The position numbers were made by a program, and so were the translations under genes. From the NCBI GenBank assembly GCA_965662735.1, contig CBFIIU010000002.1, positions 161,446-225,445 of the forward strand: a stretch of DNA of 64,000 bases, given 5' to 3'. Below are positions 52,964-62,343 of the stretch, piece after piece (the stretch's first letter is position 1; every line of letters begins with the position of its first letter). A model generated the notes under the pieces. It was not told where the DNA came from and ran no database searches. It was given only the letters and a program-made list of their open reading frames with translations. Source of the stretch: JAYODZ01 sp965662735 (GTDB lineage: Bacteria > Pseudomonadota > Alphaproteobacteria > RS24).

Positions 52964-53725
52964 ATGGATCGGTTAATCTTCACAGCCTTGAACACAATTC
53001 AATCGGCGCAGGAAAATAGTATTGTCCGATCCAATAATCTCGCCAATGCGACGGTTCCAGGGTTTCGAAAAGATCTCGAGCCGAAGGTCGTTAAAACGAG
53101 CTTTCTGGATGCGGTTGAAGAGTTCGAAACACGGGCCTTTGCCTTGCGAGAGGGCAAAAACCGGTTCTCGCGTGAGGAAGGCCGGATCGATTACACCGAA
53201 CAGCCTACGGATTTGGCGATACGGGGCGAAGGATTTTTCGTCATTCAACCCAAATCCGGCGGCGAGCCGGCTTTGTCGCGACGCGGCGATTTCCGGATTG
53301 ATGCAACGGGGGTTCTGAGCGACGGGGCTGGTAACCAGCTGTTAAATGCGCAGGGACAGCCCTTCGCCATTCCCCCTTTTCGGGAGCTATATATTGGCGA
53401 TACCGGTTTGGTGAGCATTGAGCCGGTTGGTGGCGAGCCGGGAGAACTCGTCGAAGTGGGGCAAATCGCCACTACTTTGGCATCCGGTAGCGATTTAAAG
53501 AAGTTTCCCGATGGTCATATTCGCGCGCGCGATGGCTCGATCCCGCCAACTGACCAAGAATCGCGTCTGGTGCAAGGATATTTAGAGAGCAGCAACGTCA
53601 ATACCGTTGAAGAACTGGTCGAAAATCTGCGCCAGCAACGCGCTTATGAGCTCAATGTGAAGATGATTTCCATGGCCCGCGAGCTCGACGAGTCCGGCGC
53701 CAGCCTCATGCGCATGCCCAATTAG
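52964..53725 (+). CDS. flgF: Flagellar rod protein FlgF
   Basis: Proximal rod protein (253 aa). It starts MDRLIFTALNTIQSAQENSI, then SNNLANATVPGFRKDLE, the FlgF form of the rod motif. DLAIRGEGFFVIQ and the C-terminal SSNVNTVEELVENLRQQRAY complete it. It is the last gene before a gap of 123 bp with a new sigma-54 promoter. Confidence 0.94.
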   Translation: MDRLIFTALNTIQSAQENSIVRSNNLANATVPGFRKDLEPKVVKTSFLDAVEEFETRAFALREGKNRFSREEGRIDYTEQPTDLAIRGEGFFVIQPKSGGEPALSRRGDFRIDATGVLSDGAGNQLLNAQGQPFAIPPFRELYIGDTGLVSIEPVGGEPGELVEVGQIATTLASGSDLKKFPDGHIRARDGSIPPTDQESRLVQGYLESSNVNTVEELVENLRQQRAYELNVKMISMARELDESGASLMRMPN

Positions 53726-53795
53726 AGCCGCCTATGCGCCCGTTTTGGCGGGCTGTTGGCGCATTTTCGGGCGATATTCTCCCCTCCACAAAGCT

Positions 53796-53813
53796 TTGGC
53801 ACACCTCTTGCTT
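53796..53813 (+). promoter_or_regulatory. Sigma-54 promoter for flgGHIJKL
   Basis: TTGGCACACCTCTTGCTT: GG-N10-GC spacing, TTGGCAC and TTGC all match the consensus. It lies 36 bp before flgG. Confidence 0.82.
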
Positions 53814-53848
53814 AGACTGAGATAACAGTCGTTTTAGGAGGACACAGT

Positions 53849-54637
53849 ATGACCGCCAATGCTATGCACGTCGCGAAAAGCGGCCTGAATGCTCAACAAA
53901 CACGGATGCAGGTGATCGCCAACAACTTGGCCAACGTCAACACATCCGGCTTTAAAAAAGACCGCGCCAATTTCGAGTCACTTCTCTATCAAGTGCGACG
54001 GTATGCGGGTGATCAGACCTCTGCAGATACACGCCTCACATCGGCTTTTTCGGTCGGAACGGGGACGCGCATCGTGAATACCGAGAAGATGCACTCACAG
54101 GGCAGTCTGATCATGACAGATAATGCGCTTGATGTTGCCATTGAAGGCTCAGGGTTCTTCCAAGTGCTCATGCCCGATGGCCGTATCGCCTATACGCGAA
54201 ACGGGGCTTTCTCGCGCAATGAAGAAGGTACGCTAACGACGCCGAGTGGCTATGTCATTCAGCCCGAGATCCAAATCCCCGAAGGGGCCACGAATATTAA
54301 TATTGCGGCCAGCGGAATCGTCAGCGTCACGGTTGCCGGCGATGCGGCAGCTCAGGAAGTGGGGCAGTTAACGCTCGCCGATTTCCCCAATCGTCGCGGA
54401 TTGCAGCCCATTGGTGAGAATATGTTTGTGGCAACGGAAGCCAGCGGTGGCGAGATTATTGCTAATCCGATCGAGCAGGGCTTTGGGAAGCTGGTGCAAG
54501 GTGCTTTGGAAGCGTCAAACGTGAACGTTGTCCAAGAACTGGTCGACATGATCGAAACCCAGCGCGCCTATGAGGTCAGCTCAAAGGCCATCACCTCCGT
54601 CGACGAGATGTTGCGTTTCATCTCCAATAATCTGTAG
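53849..54637 (+). CDS. flgG: Flagellar distal rod protein FlgG
   Basis: Distal rod subunit (262 aa). MQVIANNLANVNTSGFKKDR near the N-terminus, ALDVAIEGSGFFQVLMPDGR in the middle and EASNVNVVQELVDMIETQRA at the C-terminus are FlgG signatures. AGGAGG precedes the ATG, with a sigma-54 promoter upstream. Confidence 0.97.
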   Translation: MTANAMHVAKSGLNAQQTRMQVIANNLANVNTSGFKKDRANFESLLYQVRRYAGDQTSADTRLTSAFSVGTGTRIVNTEKMHSQGSLIMTDNALDVAIEGSGFFQVLMPDGRIAYTRNGAFSRNEEGTLTTPSGYVIQPEIQIPEGATNINIAASGIVSVTVAGDAAAQEVGQLTLADFPNRRGLQPIGENMFVATEASGGEIIANPIEQGFGKLVQGALEASNVNVVQELVDMIETQRAYEVSSKAITSVDEMLRFISNNL

Positions 54638-54646
54638 GCGGTTCTG

Positions 54647-55306
54647 ATGCGTCGCGCCTTAGCTTTATGTCTGCTGCTCCCGTCACTGGCGGGCTGTAGC
54701 ACCTATATGGAAAATCGTCGGTCGGAGGATTTTGTTCCGATCTATGACACCATGGTGCCTGAAATGAACCAACCGGCTGTGTCGGGCGCGATCTTTAATG
54801 CGAGCGCCAAAACCGGTCTGTTCACGACCGATCAGCGCGCCCGTACGGTTGGTGACATTCTCACCATCTCCTTCGTCGAGTCCTTTGCTGCTACGAAATC
54901 GCAAAGCACGCAAACCGCGCGCGACGATACATTTGGGGTGACCTTGCCGTTCAACCAAAGCGCCCTGCAAAATAAACTCACAGCAGGGGGGTCACAGTCC
55001 TTCTCGGGGTCAGGCCAAGCGGCACAGTCGAATAGTTTCACCGGCCAATTATCGGTCAGCGTCGTCCGTGTCTACAGCAATGGCAATATGGAAGTGATGG
55101 GCCAAAAAATGATCACGCTGAATAATGGGAATGAATATATCCGCGTGCGCGGCATTGTTCGTCCAGAAGATATTTCAGCCGACAATATTGTGCGCTCGTC
55201 GAAATTAGCAGATGCGAAAATCACCTATACGGGTGCTGGCGATGTCGCGGATACCGCAAAACCAGGTTGGCTGAGCCAAATTTTACGCGCAGTCGCACCG
55301 TTCTAG
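54647..55306 (+). CDS. flgH: Flagellar L-ring protein FlgH
   Basis: Outer-membrane lipoprotein of the L ring (219 aa). The lipobox LAGC is near residues 13-16. DQRARTVGDILTISFVES and NGNMEVMGQKMITLNNGNEY, then RVRGIVRPEDI, are hallmark FlgH segments. Nine bases after flgG. Confidence 0.96.
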   Translation: MRRALALCLLLPSLAGCSTYMENRRSEDFVPIYDTMVPEMNQPAVSGAIFNASAKTGLFTTDQRARTVGDILTISFVESFAATKSQSTQTARDDTFGVTLPFNQSALQNKLTAGGSQSFSGSGQAAQSNSFTGQLSVSVVRVYSNGNMEVMGQKMITLNNGNEYIRVRGIVRPEDISADNIVRSSKLADAKITYTGAGDVADTAKPGWLSQILRAVAPF

Positions 55307-55316
55307 GGGTTTATTT

Positions 55317-56453
55317 ATGGTCGTTCGGTTTTTCCTGAGTGTCACACTGCTTTTAGGGCCTTTCGCTTCGGCCTTTGCGCCGACAGCGCGTGCGGACCGT
55401 TTGAAAGATATGGCATCGGTAGCCGGCGTTCGGAGTAATCAGCTGGTCGGCTATGGCATTGTCGTGGGCTTAAATGGGACGGGTGACGGCAATACGCGCC
55501 TGACCTTGCAAACCATTCAATCCATTGTCTCGCAATTTGGTCAGTCCACCGATATTTCGGGCATTAAAGGTAAAAACGCGGCCGCGGTTATGGTCACCAG
55601 TGACTTACCTGCGTTCACCAAGCCAGGCCAAACCATCGACGTCACCGTGTCCACATTGGGTGAAGCCAAGTCATTGCGCGGCGGCACTTTGTTGATGACG
55701 CCGCTTCTCGGGGCGGATGGCCAAACTTACGCAATTGCGCAAGGAAACTTGCTTGTTGGCGGGCTGGGCGTGCAAGCCGGCGATGGGTCGTCTGTCGCCA
55801 TCAACATCCCCACCGTTGGTCGTATTCCGCGCGGCGCTTCCGTTGAGCGCATGGTCGATACACCTTTTCTCAATAATGATTTCTTGGTGCTTAATTTACA
55901 TCAAGGTGACTTCAGTACCTCCTATCGTTTGGCGGAGGCCGTCAATAATTTCTTCAATGATAATATTGCCGTGCCTCTTGATAGTTCGTCTGTGCGGGTT
56001 CGCGCGCCGGCCGATCCAGCGCAGCGTGTTGCGTTTATGAGCTTGATTGAAAATATCGACGTAGACCCTGCGCGCCCGGCGGCCAAGGTGGTAGTGAATG
56101 CGCGCACCGGCACGATTGTGATCGGGGGCGATGTTCGGGTTACGCCTGCTGCTGTGACCCATGGGTCGCTGACCGTGCGCGTTAATGAAGATCCACAAGT
56201 CACACCCACCCAAACAGTTATCGCAACAGAAAATCAAGTTGCCGCGACAACCGATGGCGCGGTGGTGACCCCAAATAGCGATATTGAAATTGATGAAGAA
56301 CAGGCAAAAGCCTTTGTTTTTGACCCGGGTGTCGAACTATCGAGCATTGTCGACTCGATTAATGCAGTTGGTGCGACGCCAGCGGATCTCGTTGCCATTC
56401 TCGAAGCCTTACGGCAAGCCGGCGCTTTGCGGGCCGAGCTCGTGATTATTTAG
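55317..56453 (+). CDS. flgI: Flagellar P-ring protein FlgI
   Basis: Periplasmic ring around the rod (378 aa). A signal peptide (about 1-25) is followed by RLKDMASVAGVRSNQLVGYG and IVVGLNGTGD. The C-terminal IVIGGDVRVTPAAVTHGSLT is conserved. Needs FlgA, encoded at 43999. Confidence 0.96.
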   Translation: MVVRFFLSVTLLLGPFASAFAPTARADRLKDMASVAGVRSNQLVGYGIVVGLNGTGDGNTRLTLQTIQSIVSQFGQSTDISGIKGKNAAAVMVTSDLPAFTKPGQTIDVTVSTLGEAKSLRGGTLLMTPLLGADGQTYAIAQGNLLVGGLGVQAGDGSSVAINIPTVGRIPRGASVERMVDTPFLNNDFLVLNLHQGDFSTSYRLAEAVNNFFNDNIAVPLDSSSVRVRAPADPAQRVAFMSLIENIDVDPARPAAKVVVNARTGTIVIGGDVRVTPAAVTHGSLTVRVNEDPQVTPTQTVIATENQVAATTDGAVVTPNSDIEIDEEQAKAFVFDPGVELSSIVDSINAVGATPADLVAILEALRQAGALRAELVII

Positions 56454-56461
56454 AGGTTGCC

Positions 56462-56773
56462 ATGAACCCCGCTCAGCCGATTGGTGGAATTGACAATATA
56501 GATAATTTGCGGCGGGTTTCGCAAAACTCTCCGTCTTATCAAAAAGCATTGCGGGCGGCGGCTGAAGAATTTGAGGCGGTTTTCGCAAAGCAAATGTTAG
56601 AGCAATCGCGCCAATCAAAACTAGCGGATGAGCTTTTTGGTGGAAACGGATCAGACACATTTCGATCAATGTTAGATCAAGAATATGCCCGAAACCTGGC
56701 GCATAACACTTCTTTAGGGATCGCTGAGGCGTTGGTACAACAGCTCAATGGCTCTGTGCGGAGCGGGCGGTAA
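56462..56773 (+). CDS. flgJ: Rod-binding protein FlgJ (short form)
   Basis: 103 aa with only the rod-cap domain (AAEEFEAVFAKQMLEQSRQS, then LFGGNGSDTFRSMLDQEYAR). The muramidase domain of enteric FlgJ is absent, as is usual in alphaproteobacteria, where a separate lytic enzyme opens the wall. No such enzyme is in this window. Confidence 0.92.
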   Translation: MNPAQPIGGIDNIDNLRRVSQNSPSYQKALRAAAEEFEAVFAKQMLEQSRQSKLADELFGGNGSDTFRSMLDQEYARNLAHNTSLGIAEALVQQLNGSVRSGR

Positions 56774-56776
56774 CCG

Positions 56777-59700
56777 ATGGCCAGTCTCTTCGATATTGCC
56801 AAAAGTGGTGTCCAGTCTTATCGGCAGGCCTTGTCGGTAACGGGTCAGAATATCGCGAATATCAATACTGAAGGTTATCGCCGCCGCGAAGCCAATTTGA
56901 GCGAGGTAACGGCCAGTCAAGGTGGTATCACTGCGGTTGCCAGCCAAACCGGCTTGGGGGTTCGGGTCGACGGGATCCGGCGATCCTTTGATTCATTTTT
57001 GCTCGATCGATCGAATTCGACGACCGCTGAATATGAGCGGATCAATGCTTTTTTAGATCAGCTCAAATCGCTTGAAAACACGCTCTTGCCCTCAGATGCT
57101 GACTTAGGAAGCCAGATTGGCCGCTTCTTTAGCGCGCTACAAGAAGTCGCTGCGGCCCCGGGCGATTTGCCCCCGCGTATTTTGGCGCTCGAGGAAGGTC
57201 GGGGATTAGCCGAAGCCTTTCGGACTTTGGCAGGTCAGCTCGATGACATTCGTCGCGGCGCGCTGAGCCAAGCCGAAGATGCCGCGACTGCGGTAAACTT
57301 GCTGAGCGATCAGCTGGCCGAAGTGAATGCGCGTTTACTATCCGCGGGTCAAAGCGGCAATGCACCTAATTCTGTGCTGGATTTGCGCGACCGGCTGATT
57401 TCGGATCTATCGAAGCTGGTTGATGTCACGGTGGACTATGGCGATCGCGGCATTGCGAATTTAAGCCTCGGAGGCTCGGGCGTCGGTCCAACCCTCGTGA
57501 GCGCGAATAAGTATAATAAAATCGGGATTGTCGATAATCGAACCAGTTTGCAAGCGGTCATTCTATCCGGTGGCTCGCAAACCCCCACCAACCAAATTGG
57601 TCGAGGTGCGTTGGCTGGATTTATTGATGGATATGAGTTTGTCGGCGAAGCTGTTGGCGATATTGATTACCTAGCCTCTTTGGTGACGCGTGAAATTAAT
57701 ACACAGCACCATCTCGGTTTAACAATGGATGGTGTTGCGGGAAGCGATATGTTTGCGGCGCAAGGCCTATCCACCGAGCTTGGTCGCGCCAATCGCGGTG
57801 AAGTCACGGTTGATCTTTTGGTCACCGATCCGGGCTTGTTGCCGAAAAATGATTTTACCCTCACCTATCGGGCAGAGGCGGGCGCGTGGTCGGTCACTTC
57901 GGGCGATATTGCGCTAACGGCACTTGGAAATAATCGCTATTCCGCTGATGGCTTTTCTTTCACGCTCGGGGGCGCGCCCAAAGATGGCGACATTGTCACG
58001 CTTTCTCCAAGCGCTGGCGCAGCGGCGCAAATGCAGTTCTTGCTCACGCGGCCACAAGACCTTGCGGCGGCTGGTGCAACCAATGTTATGCAAGACACGG
58101 CCAATGAGAGCGACGCCACTTTAGAGCTGAGCCAGATCGAGCTGGCGGCACCGACAGCGCCACCGCGCTTGGATACGATTCTTAAAAATTCGGCTTCACC
58201 AGTCGTCGCGACGCAATTTTTGCGCGATGGTGTGGTTGCGGCAATACCGGCAGGGACGACCAATATTAGTCTGTCCTCCTTCGCGGAACAGGCCCGCGCG
58301 CAGTTTGAGGTCGGGCTTACTGAAATTCGGAATAATCCGCGGCTAAGCGTGGCGTTGACCACGGGTAATGAGACGCAAAGCTATCGGTTCGATTTATCGT
58401 TTGCCACCGCCTATCCACGTGAGGTCGGCGATAGTAATTGGCGCGAGCTGACCGATTTAACGCAAGCCCTTAATCGCGGTGTTTTGCGGGCCGATACAGG
58501 CGAGTCTCTGGCAGATCTTGGTATTTTTGCAAGTGGCGCGGGTGGCCAATTGACGCTAGCGGCGGCGGAAGGACAATTCGCCTCCGGCACTCAATTTGAC
58601 CATGCCAATGGCACGGTCAACCCAATTGTGTCGCAAGCGGCTGCAGCATCCACCATTCAAATTTTTACCCGTGAGGGACGCCATCTTGCGGGCGCCCCGC
58701 TGACCGCTGATCAAATTACGAATTTGATGACGACGGAAAATGGTTTTACGGCGGGTGCGGATTATCGCGCCGATTATCTCAATAATATGACAGATGCCTA
58801 TCGGGGCATGGACTTAACGGTCAGCCGCACGGGCGGCATGCAACGCATTGATATTGGCGCGAATGGCGATCGGGCTAGTGCTTTAGGTGGCGTCGATCAA
58901 ATTCCGGTCAGTGCCACCGATCGCTACGCCTTGGCGATCACCCTCGATAATGGCCGAAGCCTGTCGGTTGACGTGCCAAGTGGTGCCTCGGCTCAATATG
59001 CGGCCGCACAATTTAATGCGGCGTTTGGCCCGCTCGGCGTGTCAGCGCAGGCGCAAAACCGCTTCATCTTAAGTGGCTTCTCGCGCACGGGCGAAGTGGC
59101 CTTTGATATCGAGTCGCTCAACCAGCGGCCCATTCGAATTTCAGCCGAAATAACCCCCCAAAATCTAGCCGGCCTCGTCGATGCGATTAATGCGGCGACC
59201 AGCTTGACGGGGGTGAGTGCAAGCTTGAATGCCAATCGTGATAAAATCATTATGGTCGCTGAGCAAGCTCAAGATGTCATGATTGGAAATTTGGCCGCTG
59301 ACAGCCCCGCTTTTTCTGCCGAAATTGTTAATTCCCAAGGCCAGGTTGTGAGCGATCGCGTCACCTTTAACCATGGGGATACGCCCGCAAATACGGGGCG
59401 TTTCAGTGGGACGGTTGAGCTTTTGTCGGCCGCAAGTTTTTCAGCAGAGATCGGCGACACGGTTCTGCAAAGCCGCACCGACCCCCATATAGGCGGACTG
59501 GTCGAGGTGTCGAGTAACCTCGATGGGTCGCTGAAAACAGTTAGTTTTTCTGCAGAACCAGAGGTCGATGGCAATTTAGAAGATGGCTCGGGCCTGCGTG
59601 CCTATGCCGCCTCGGCAATCTATCAGCTGACCTTGCCGGCCGAAGGCGAGGCGCCCGAATTTTCGGCCTCTTTATCCAGTGCGGATTTCGAACCGATTTC

Positions 59701-61021
59701 GACGGAAGAAATTACCCGTCGTCTCGTGGAGCAGCTGCGTGGGCAAGCGCCTATTGCATCCCTCTCTGGATCGACTGGGGTAGCCGCCGCTAATCGTCCT
59801 CTTGAGGGTGACCAAGTCACCGTTCGGTTTGACGATGCGCTCTACACCATCACCATGAAAAATGGTGAATTAGAAATATCGGGCGGTGAAGCGGGGCGGC
59901 TGACGGCTTTATATGACGCTGATGGTTATATTCAGCTTGTCACATCGGGTACACTCTCTGCTCAATCAATCTCTGTCGTTGACGACGCAACCATTGCCGG
60001 CAATGCAGATGCGGCTGCGCGCTTTGGGCTCTCGGCCCCCGTTTCGCGCTTCACAGGATCGGCGATTGATCTGGCCGGCTCTGATCGGGCCATGACCTTT
60101 ACCTTTAATGGTGTTGAGGCCCGCCTCGGCATTGATGAAAATGGAGCGCTCGACCAGTCTCAATTGCCCGACGGTCTATCTGTGGCCTGGCGTGATGCTG
60201 GTGTCGGCCAAGGGCGTCTGGTTTTTACTTATGACGCGGCCTCGGGTCCGATCGAGTTTGCACAAGATCAAGCCACTGAGGCGCTCGGCTTTAAAACGAC
60301 TAATCTCTCTTTGACCCTTGGCACCTCGGGCATCGCCATTCGCTCGACCAATGGCGCTGTGGTCGACCTCGCCGCACAGGCCACCAGTCTTGCAGCGCAA
60401 AATGTAACCATGTCCAATCTGCCCAATGAAGATCTAATCATCATTATGACAGGCGGTGGTGCCCGCAGCCTAGGCGCCGCTTACGACATCGCTCCCCCGG
60501 TTTCTGAGCCGCCGGCCTATGATATTCGGGTCGTCAATGATGCCGGAACCAAAATTGAAATTTTTGATGCTGAAACCGGCCATTCAATTGCAACGCGCGA
60601 TCTTAATGCGGAAGGGCGGGCTCGTTTCACCGATATGGAGTTCCGGGTGAAGGGCCAAGCAGTTGCCGGCGATGTGTTTCATATTATGGCAAATGTGGGC
60701 GGCACAGGTGACGCGCGCAATATTGGCGCGATTTTAAGTCTCCAAAACGCGGATATTAACGGCACCTTCTCGGGCGGCTTCCAAAGCCTATTCGGTCAAT
60801 TGGTCACGCAGGTTGGCGCTTCTGTTCGCACCAATGATATTGCGCTTGAGGCTGCGGAATCCAGCCGCGACGCCGCACGCGAAGCCGAAATGTCTTTTTC
60901 AGGTGTGAACCTCGATAGCGAGGCCGCCGCACTTCTTGAATATCAGCAAGCCTATCAGGCCTCGGCACGGGTTCTGTCAACGGCCCGAGAACTGTTCCAA
61001 TCACTGATGGATGTGATCTAA
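56777..61021 (+). CDS. flgK: Very large flagellar hook-associated protein FlgK
   Basis: First hook-filament junction protein, 1414 aa against a usual 450-700 aa. The N-terminal LSVTGQNIANINTEGYRRRE and SNSTTAEYERINAFLDQLKS, and the C-terminal SGVNLDSEAAALLEYQQAYQ are intact FlgK ends. The roughly 900-residue central expansion includes several hook-domain-like modules (LSVDVPSGASAQYAAAQFNA near 735 is one) and many short Ala/Ser-rich strands. The frame is continuous with normal codon use. It starts 3 bp after flgJ and precedes flgL. Confidence 0.93.
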   Translation: MASLFDIAKSGVQSYRQALSVTGQNIANINTEGYRRREANLSEVTASQGGITAVASQTGLGVRVDGIRRSFDSFLLDRSNSTTAEYERINAFLDQLKSLENTLLPSDADLGSQIGRFFSALQEVAAAPGDLPPRILALEEGRGLAEAFRTLAGQLDDIRRGALSQAEDAATAVNLLSDQLAEVNARLLSAGQSGNAPNSVLDLRDRLISDLSKLVDVTVDYGDRGIANLSLGGSGVGPTLVSANKYNKIGIVDNRTSLQAVILSGGSQTPTNQIGRGALAGFIDGYEFVGEAVGDIDYLASLVTREINTQHHLGLTMDGVAGSDMFAAQGLSTELGRANRGEVTVDLLVTDPGLLPKNDFTLTYRAEAGAWSVTSGDIALTALGNNRYSADGFSFTLGGAPKDGDIVTLSPSAGAAAQMQFLLTRPQDLAAAGATNVMQDTANESDATLELSQIELAAPTAPPRLDTILKNSASPVVATQFLRDGVVAAIPAGTTNISLSSFAEQARAQFEVGLTEIRNNPRLSVALTTGNETQSYRFDLSFATAYPREVGDSNWRELTDLTQALNRGVLRADTGESLADLGIFASGAGGQLTLAAAEGQFASGTQFDHANGTVNPIVSQAAAASTIQIFTREGRHLAGAPLTADQITNLMTTENGFTAGADYRADYLNNMTDAYRGMDLTVSRTGGMQRIDIGANGDRASALGGVDQIPVSATDRYALAITLDNGRSLSVDVPSGASAQYAAAQFNAAFGPLGVSAQAQNRFILSGFSRTGEVAFDIESLNQRPIRISAEITPQNLAGLVDAINAATSLTGVSASLNANRDKIIMVAEQAQDVMIGNLAADSPAFSAEIVNSQGQVVSDRVTFNHGDTPANTGRFSGTVELLSAASFSAEIGDTVLQSRTDPHIGGLVEVSSNLDGSLKTVSFSAEPEVDGNLEDGSGLRAYAASAIYQLTLPAEGEAPEFSASLSSADFEPISTEEITRRLVEQLRGQAPIASLSGSTGVAAANRPLEGDQVTVRFDDALYTITMKNGELEISGGEAGRLTALYDADGYIQLVTSGTLSAQSISVVDDATIAGNADAAARFGLSAPVSRFTGSAIDLAGSDRAMTFTFNGVEARLGIDENGALDQSQLPDGLSVAWRDAGVGQGRLVFTYDAASGPIEFAQDQATEALGFKTTNLSLTLGTSGIAIRSTNGAVVDLAAQATSLAAQNVTMSNLPNEDLIIIMTGGGARSLGAAYDIAPPVSEPPAYDIRVVNDAGTKIEIFDAETGHSIATRDLNAEGRARFTDMEFRVKGQAVAGDVFHIMANVGGTGDARNIGAILSLQNADINGTFSGGFQSLFGQLVTQVGASVRTNDIALEAAESSRDAAREAEMSFSGVNLDSEAAALLEYQQAYQASARVLSTARELFQSLMDVI

Positions 61022-61031
61022 GGAGAAAATC

Positions 61032-62318
61032 ATGCAGGTCAGTACGAAACTATTTAATGAACGCCAAGTTGATCAGTTTTCTCAGCTCAATAAGTCGGTT
61101 CAGACCTTGCAAGAAAAAATTGCAACGGGCCAAAATATTCTCAAAGCCTCTGACGACCCTGTCGCCGCAGTCAACTTATCTGCGGCCAAGGAGCAAAGAC
61201 ATCTTCTCGACCGTTTTGCCGAAAATGTTGAGGGTGCGAAGCGTCGTCTGTCCTTGGCCGATGGCGCGCTGCAAGAAGCCATTAATGTTTTAACGCGAGT
61301 TTCCGAATTATCGGTTCAGGCGGCTAACGGCACCTATGGCGCGGCCGAGCGTCGCGCGATTTTGGCCGAAGCCGAGCAATTAGTGCAAGTGGTGTACGAA
61401 ATTGCGAATACCAAAGATGCCCAAGGCCAAAGCCTATTTGCAGGGTTTCGGAGCACTGGAAACGCCTTTGAACGTGATCTGAATGGCAAAATTAACTATG
61501 TCGGCGACCGCGGCGTTTCAAGTGTTCAAGTTTCGGAAAACATGAATGTGGCAACCAGCCTGGATGGTGGTTCGGTTTTTGCGCGTATTGAGACCGATGC
61601 CGGCCGGCAAAACATCTTCGACATGTTGCAATCGGCTTTGCGGGCCATTGATCCGGCCAATGATCTGGCGCCACAGGCGTCGGCGACGGGTCAGGCTGCA
61701 TTGACCTTTGATTTGCCGCGTGACCCCCAACAATGGGAATTTACATTGTCGGGCAGTAAAGGGGCGGCAACCCTATCCGTCGCTCTCGCCGACGGTAAAT
61801 ATAATGATTTCATCGACGGCATAAATAGCCTGACAAATTTAACGGGCGTTCGCGCCGAAATGGACATGGCATCGGGGCACGTTCGGCTTATCGATGATGA
61901 AAATGGCGAGATCACCATGCGTGACATTTCGGTGGAAGGGGTGAGCCGCGCCCGCCCCGAAGGTGCCAGCACCGTCTTGTTCGCGACGCTCGATGGAGCG
62001 GGGCAGACGGTTGGCGAAGCTCGCCGCCTCGGTGATCGGGACTTACTGATCGGCAGTCTCGCCGAAGATATGAATAAGGGCATCGACCATTTAAGTGTGC
62101 AGCAGGCCTTTATCGGGGCGCAGATGAACAAGGCTGATCGCCAATTCGATGTGATCATGAAGCGCCAAATCGCTGTGTCGGAGCGCGTCGCGGATCTTGG
62201 GGAGGCCGATATCGCGGCCCTCGTCACTGAACTCCAGGCCATGTTGGTTAATCGTGATGCCGCCCAACAGGCTTTCGCCAAAATCGGTCAACAAAGCCTG
62301 TTCGATTTCTTGCGGTAA
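61032..62318 (+). CDS. flgL: Flagellar hook-associated protein FlgL
   Basis: Second hook-filament junction protein (428 aa, somewhat long). The flagellin-like N-terminus LNKSVQTLQEKIATGQNILK then ASDDPVAAVNLS, and the C-terminal coiled end are typical. FAGFRS near residue 140 marks the start of the variable part. Last gene of the flgGHIJKL run; AAGGAG precedes the ATG. Confidence 0.94.
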   Translation: MQVSTKLFNERQVDQFSQLNKSVQTLQEKIATGQNILKASDDPVAAVNLSAAKEQRHLLDRFAENVEGAKRRLSLADGALQEAINVLTRVSELSVQAANGTYGAAERRAILAEAEQLVQVVYEIANTKDAQGQSLFAGFRSTGNAFERDLNGKINYVGDRGVSSVQVSENMNVATSLDGGSVFARIETDAGRQNIFDMLQSALRAIDPANDLAPQASATGQAALTFDLPRDPQQWEFTLSGSKGAATLSVALADGKYNDFIDGINSLTNLTGVRAEMDMASGHVRLIDDENGEITMRDISVEGVSRARPEGASTVLFATLDGAGQTVGEARRLGDRDLLIGSLAEDMNKGIDHLSVQQAFIGAQMNKADRQFDVIMKRQIAVSERVADLGEADIAALVTELQAMLVNRDAAQQAFAKIGQQSLFDFLR

Positions 62319-62343
62319 CTTAAACCTTCTATCATGAGACACC

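Noticed and set aside
56462..56773. Truncated flgJ pseudogene
   Set aside because: The short form without muramidase is normal in alphaproteobacteria; start, stop and the rod-cap domain are intact.
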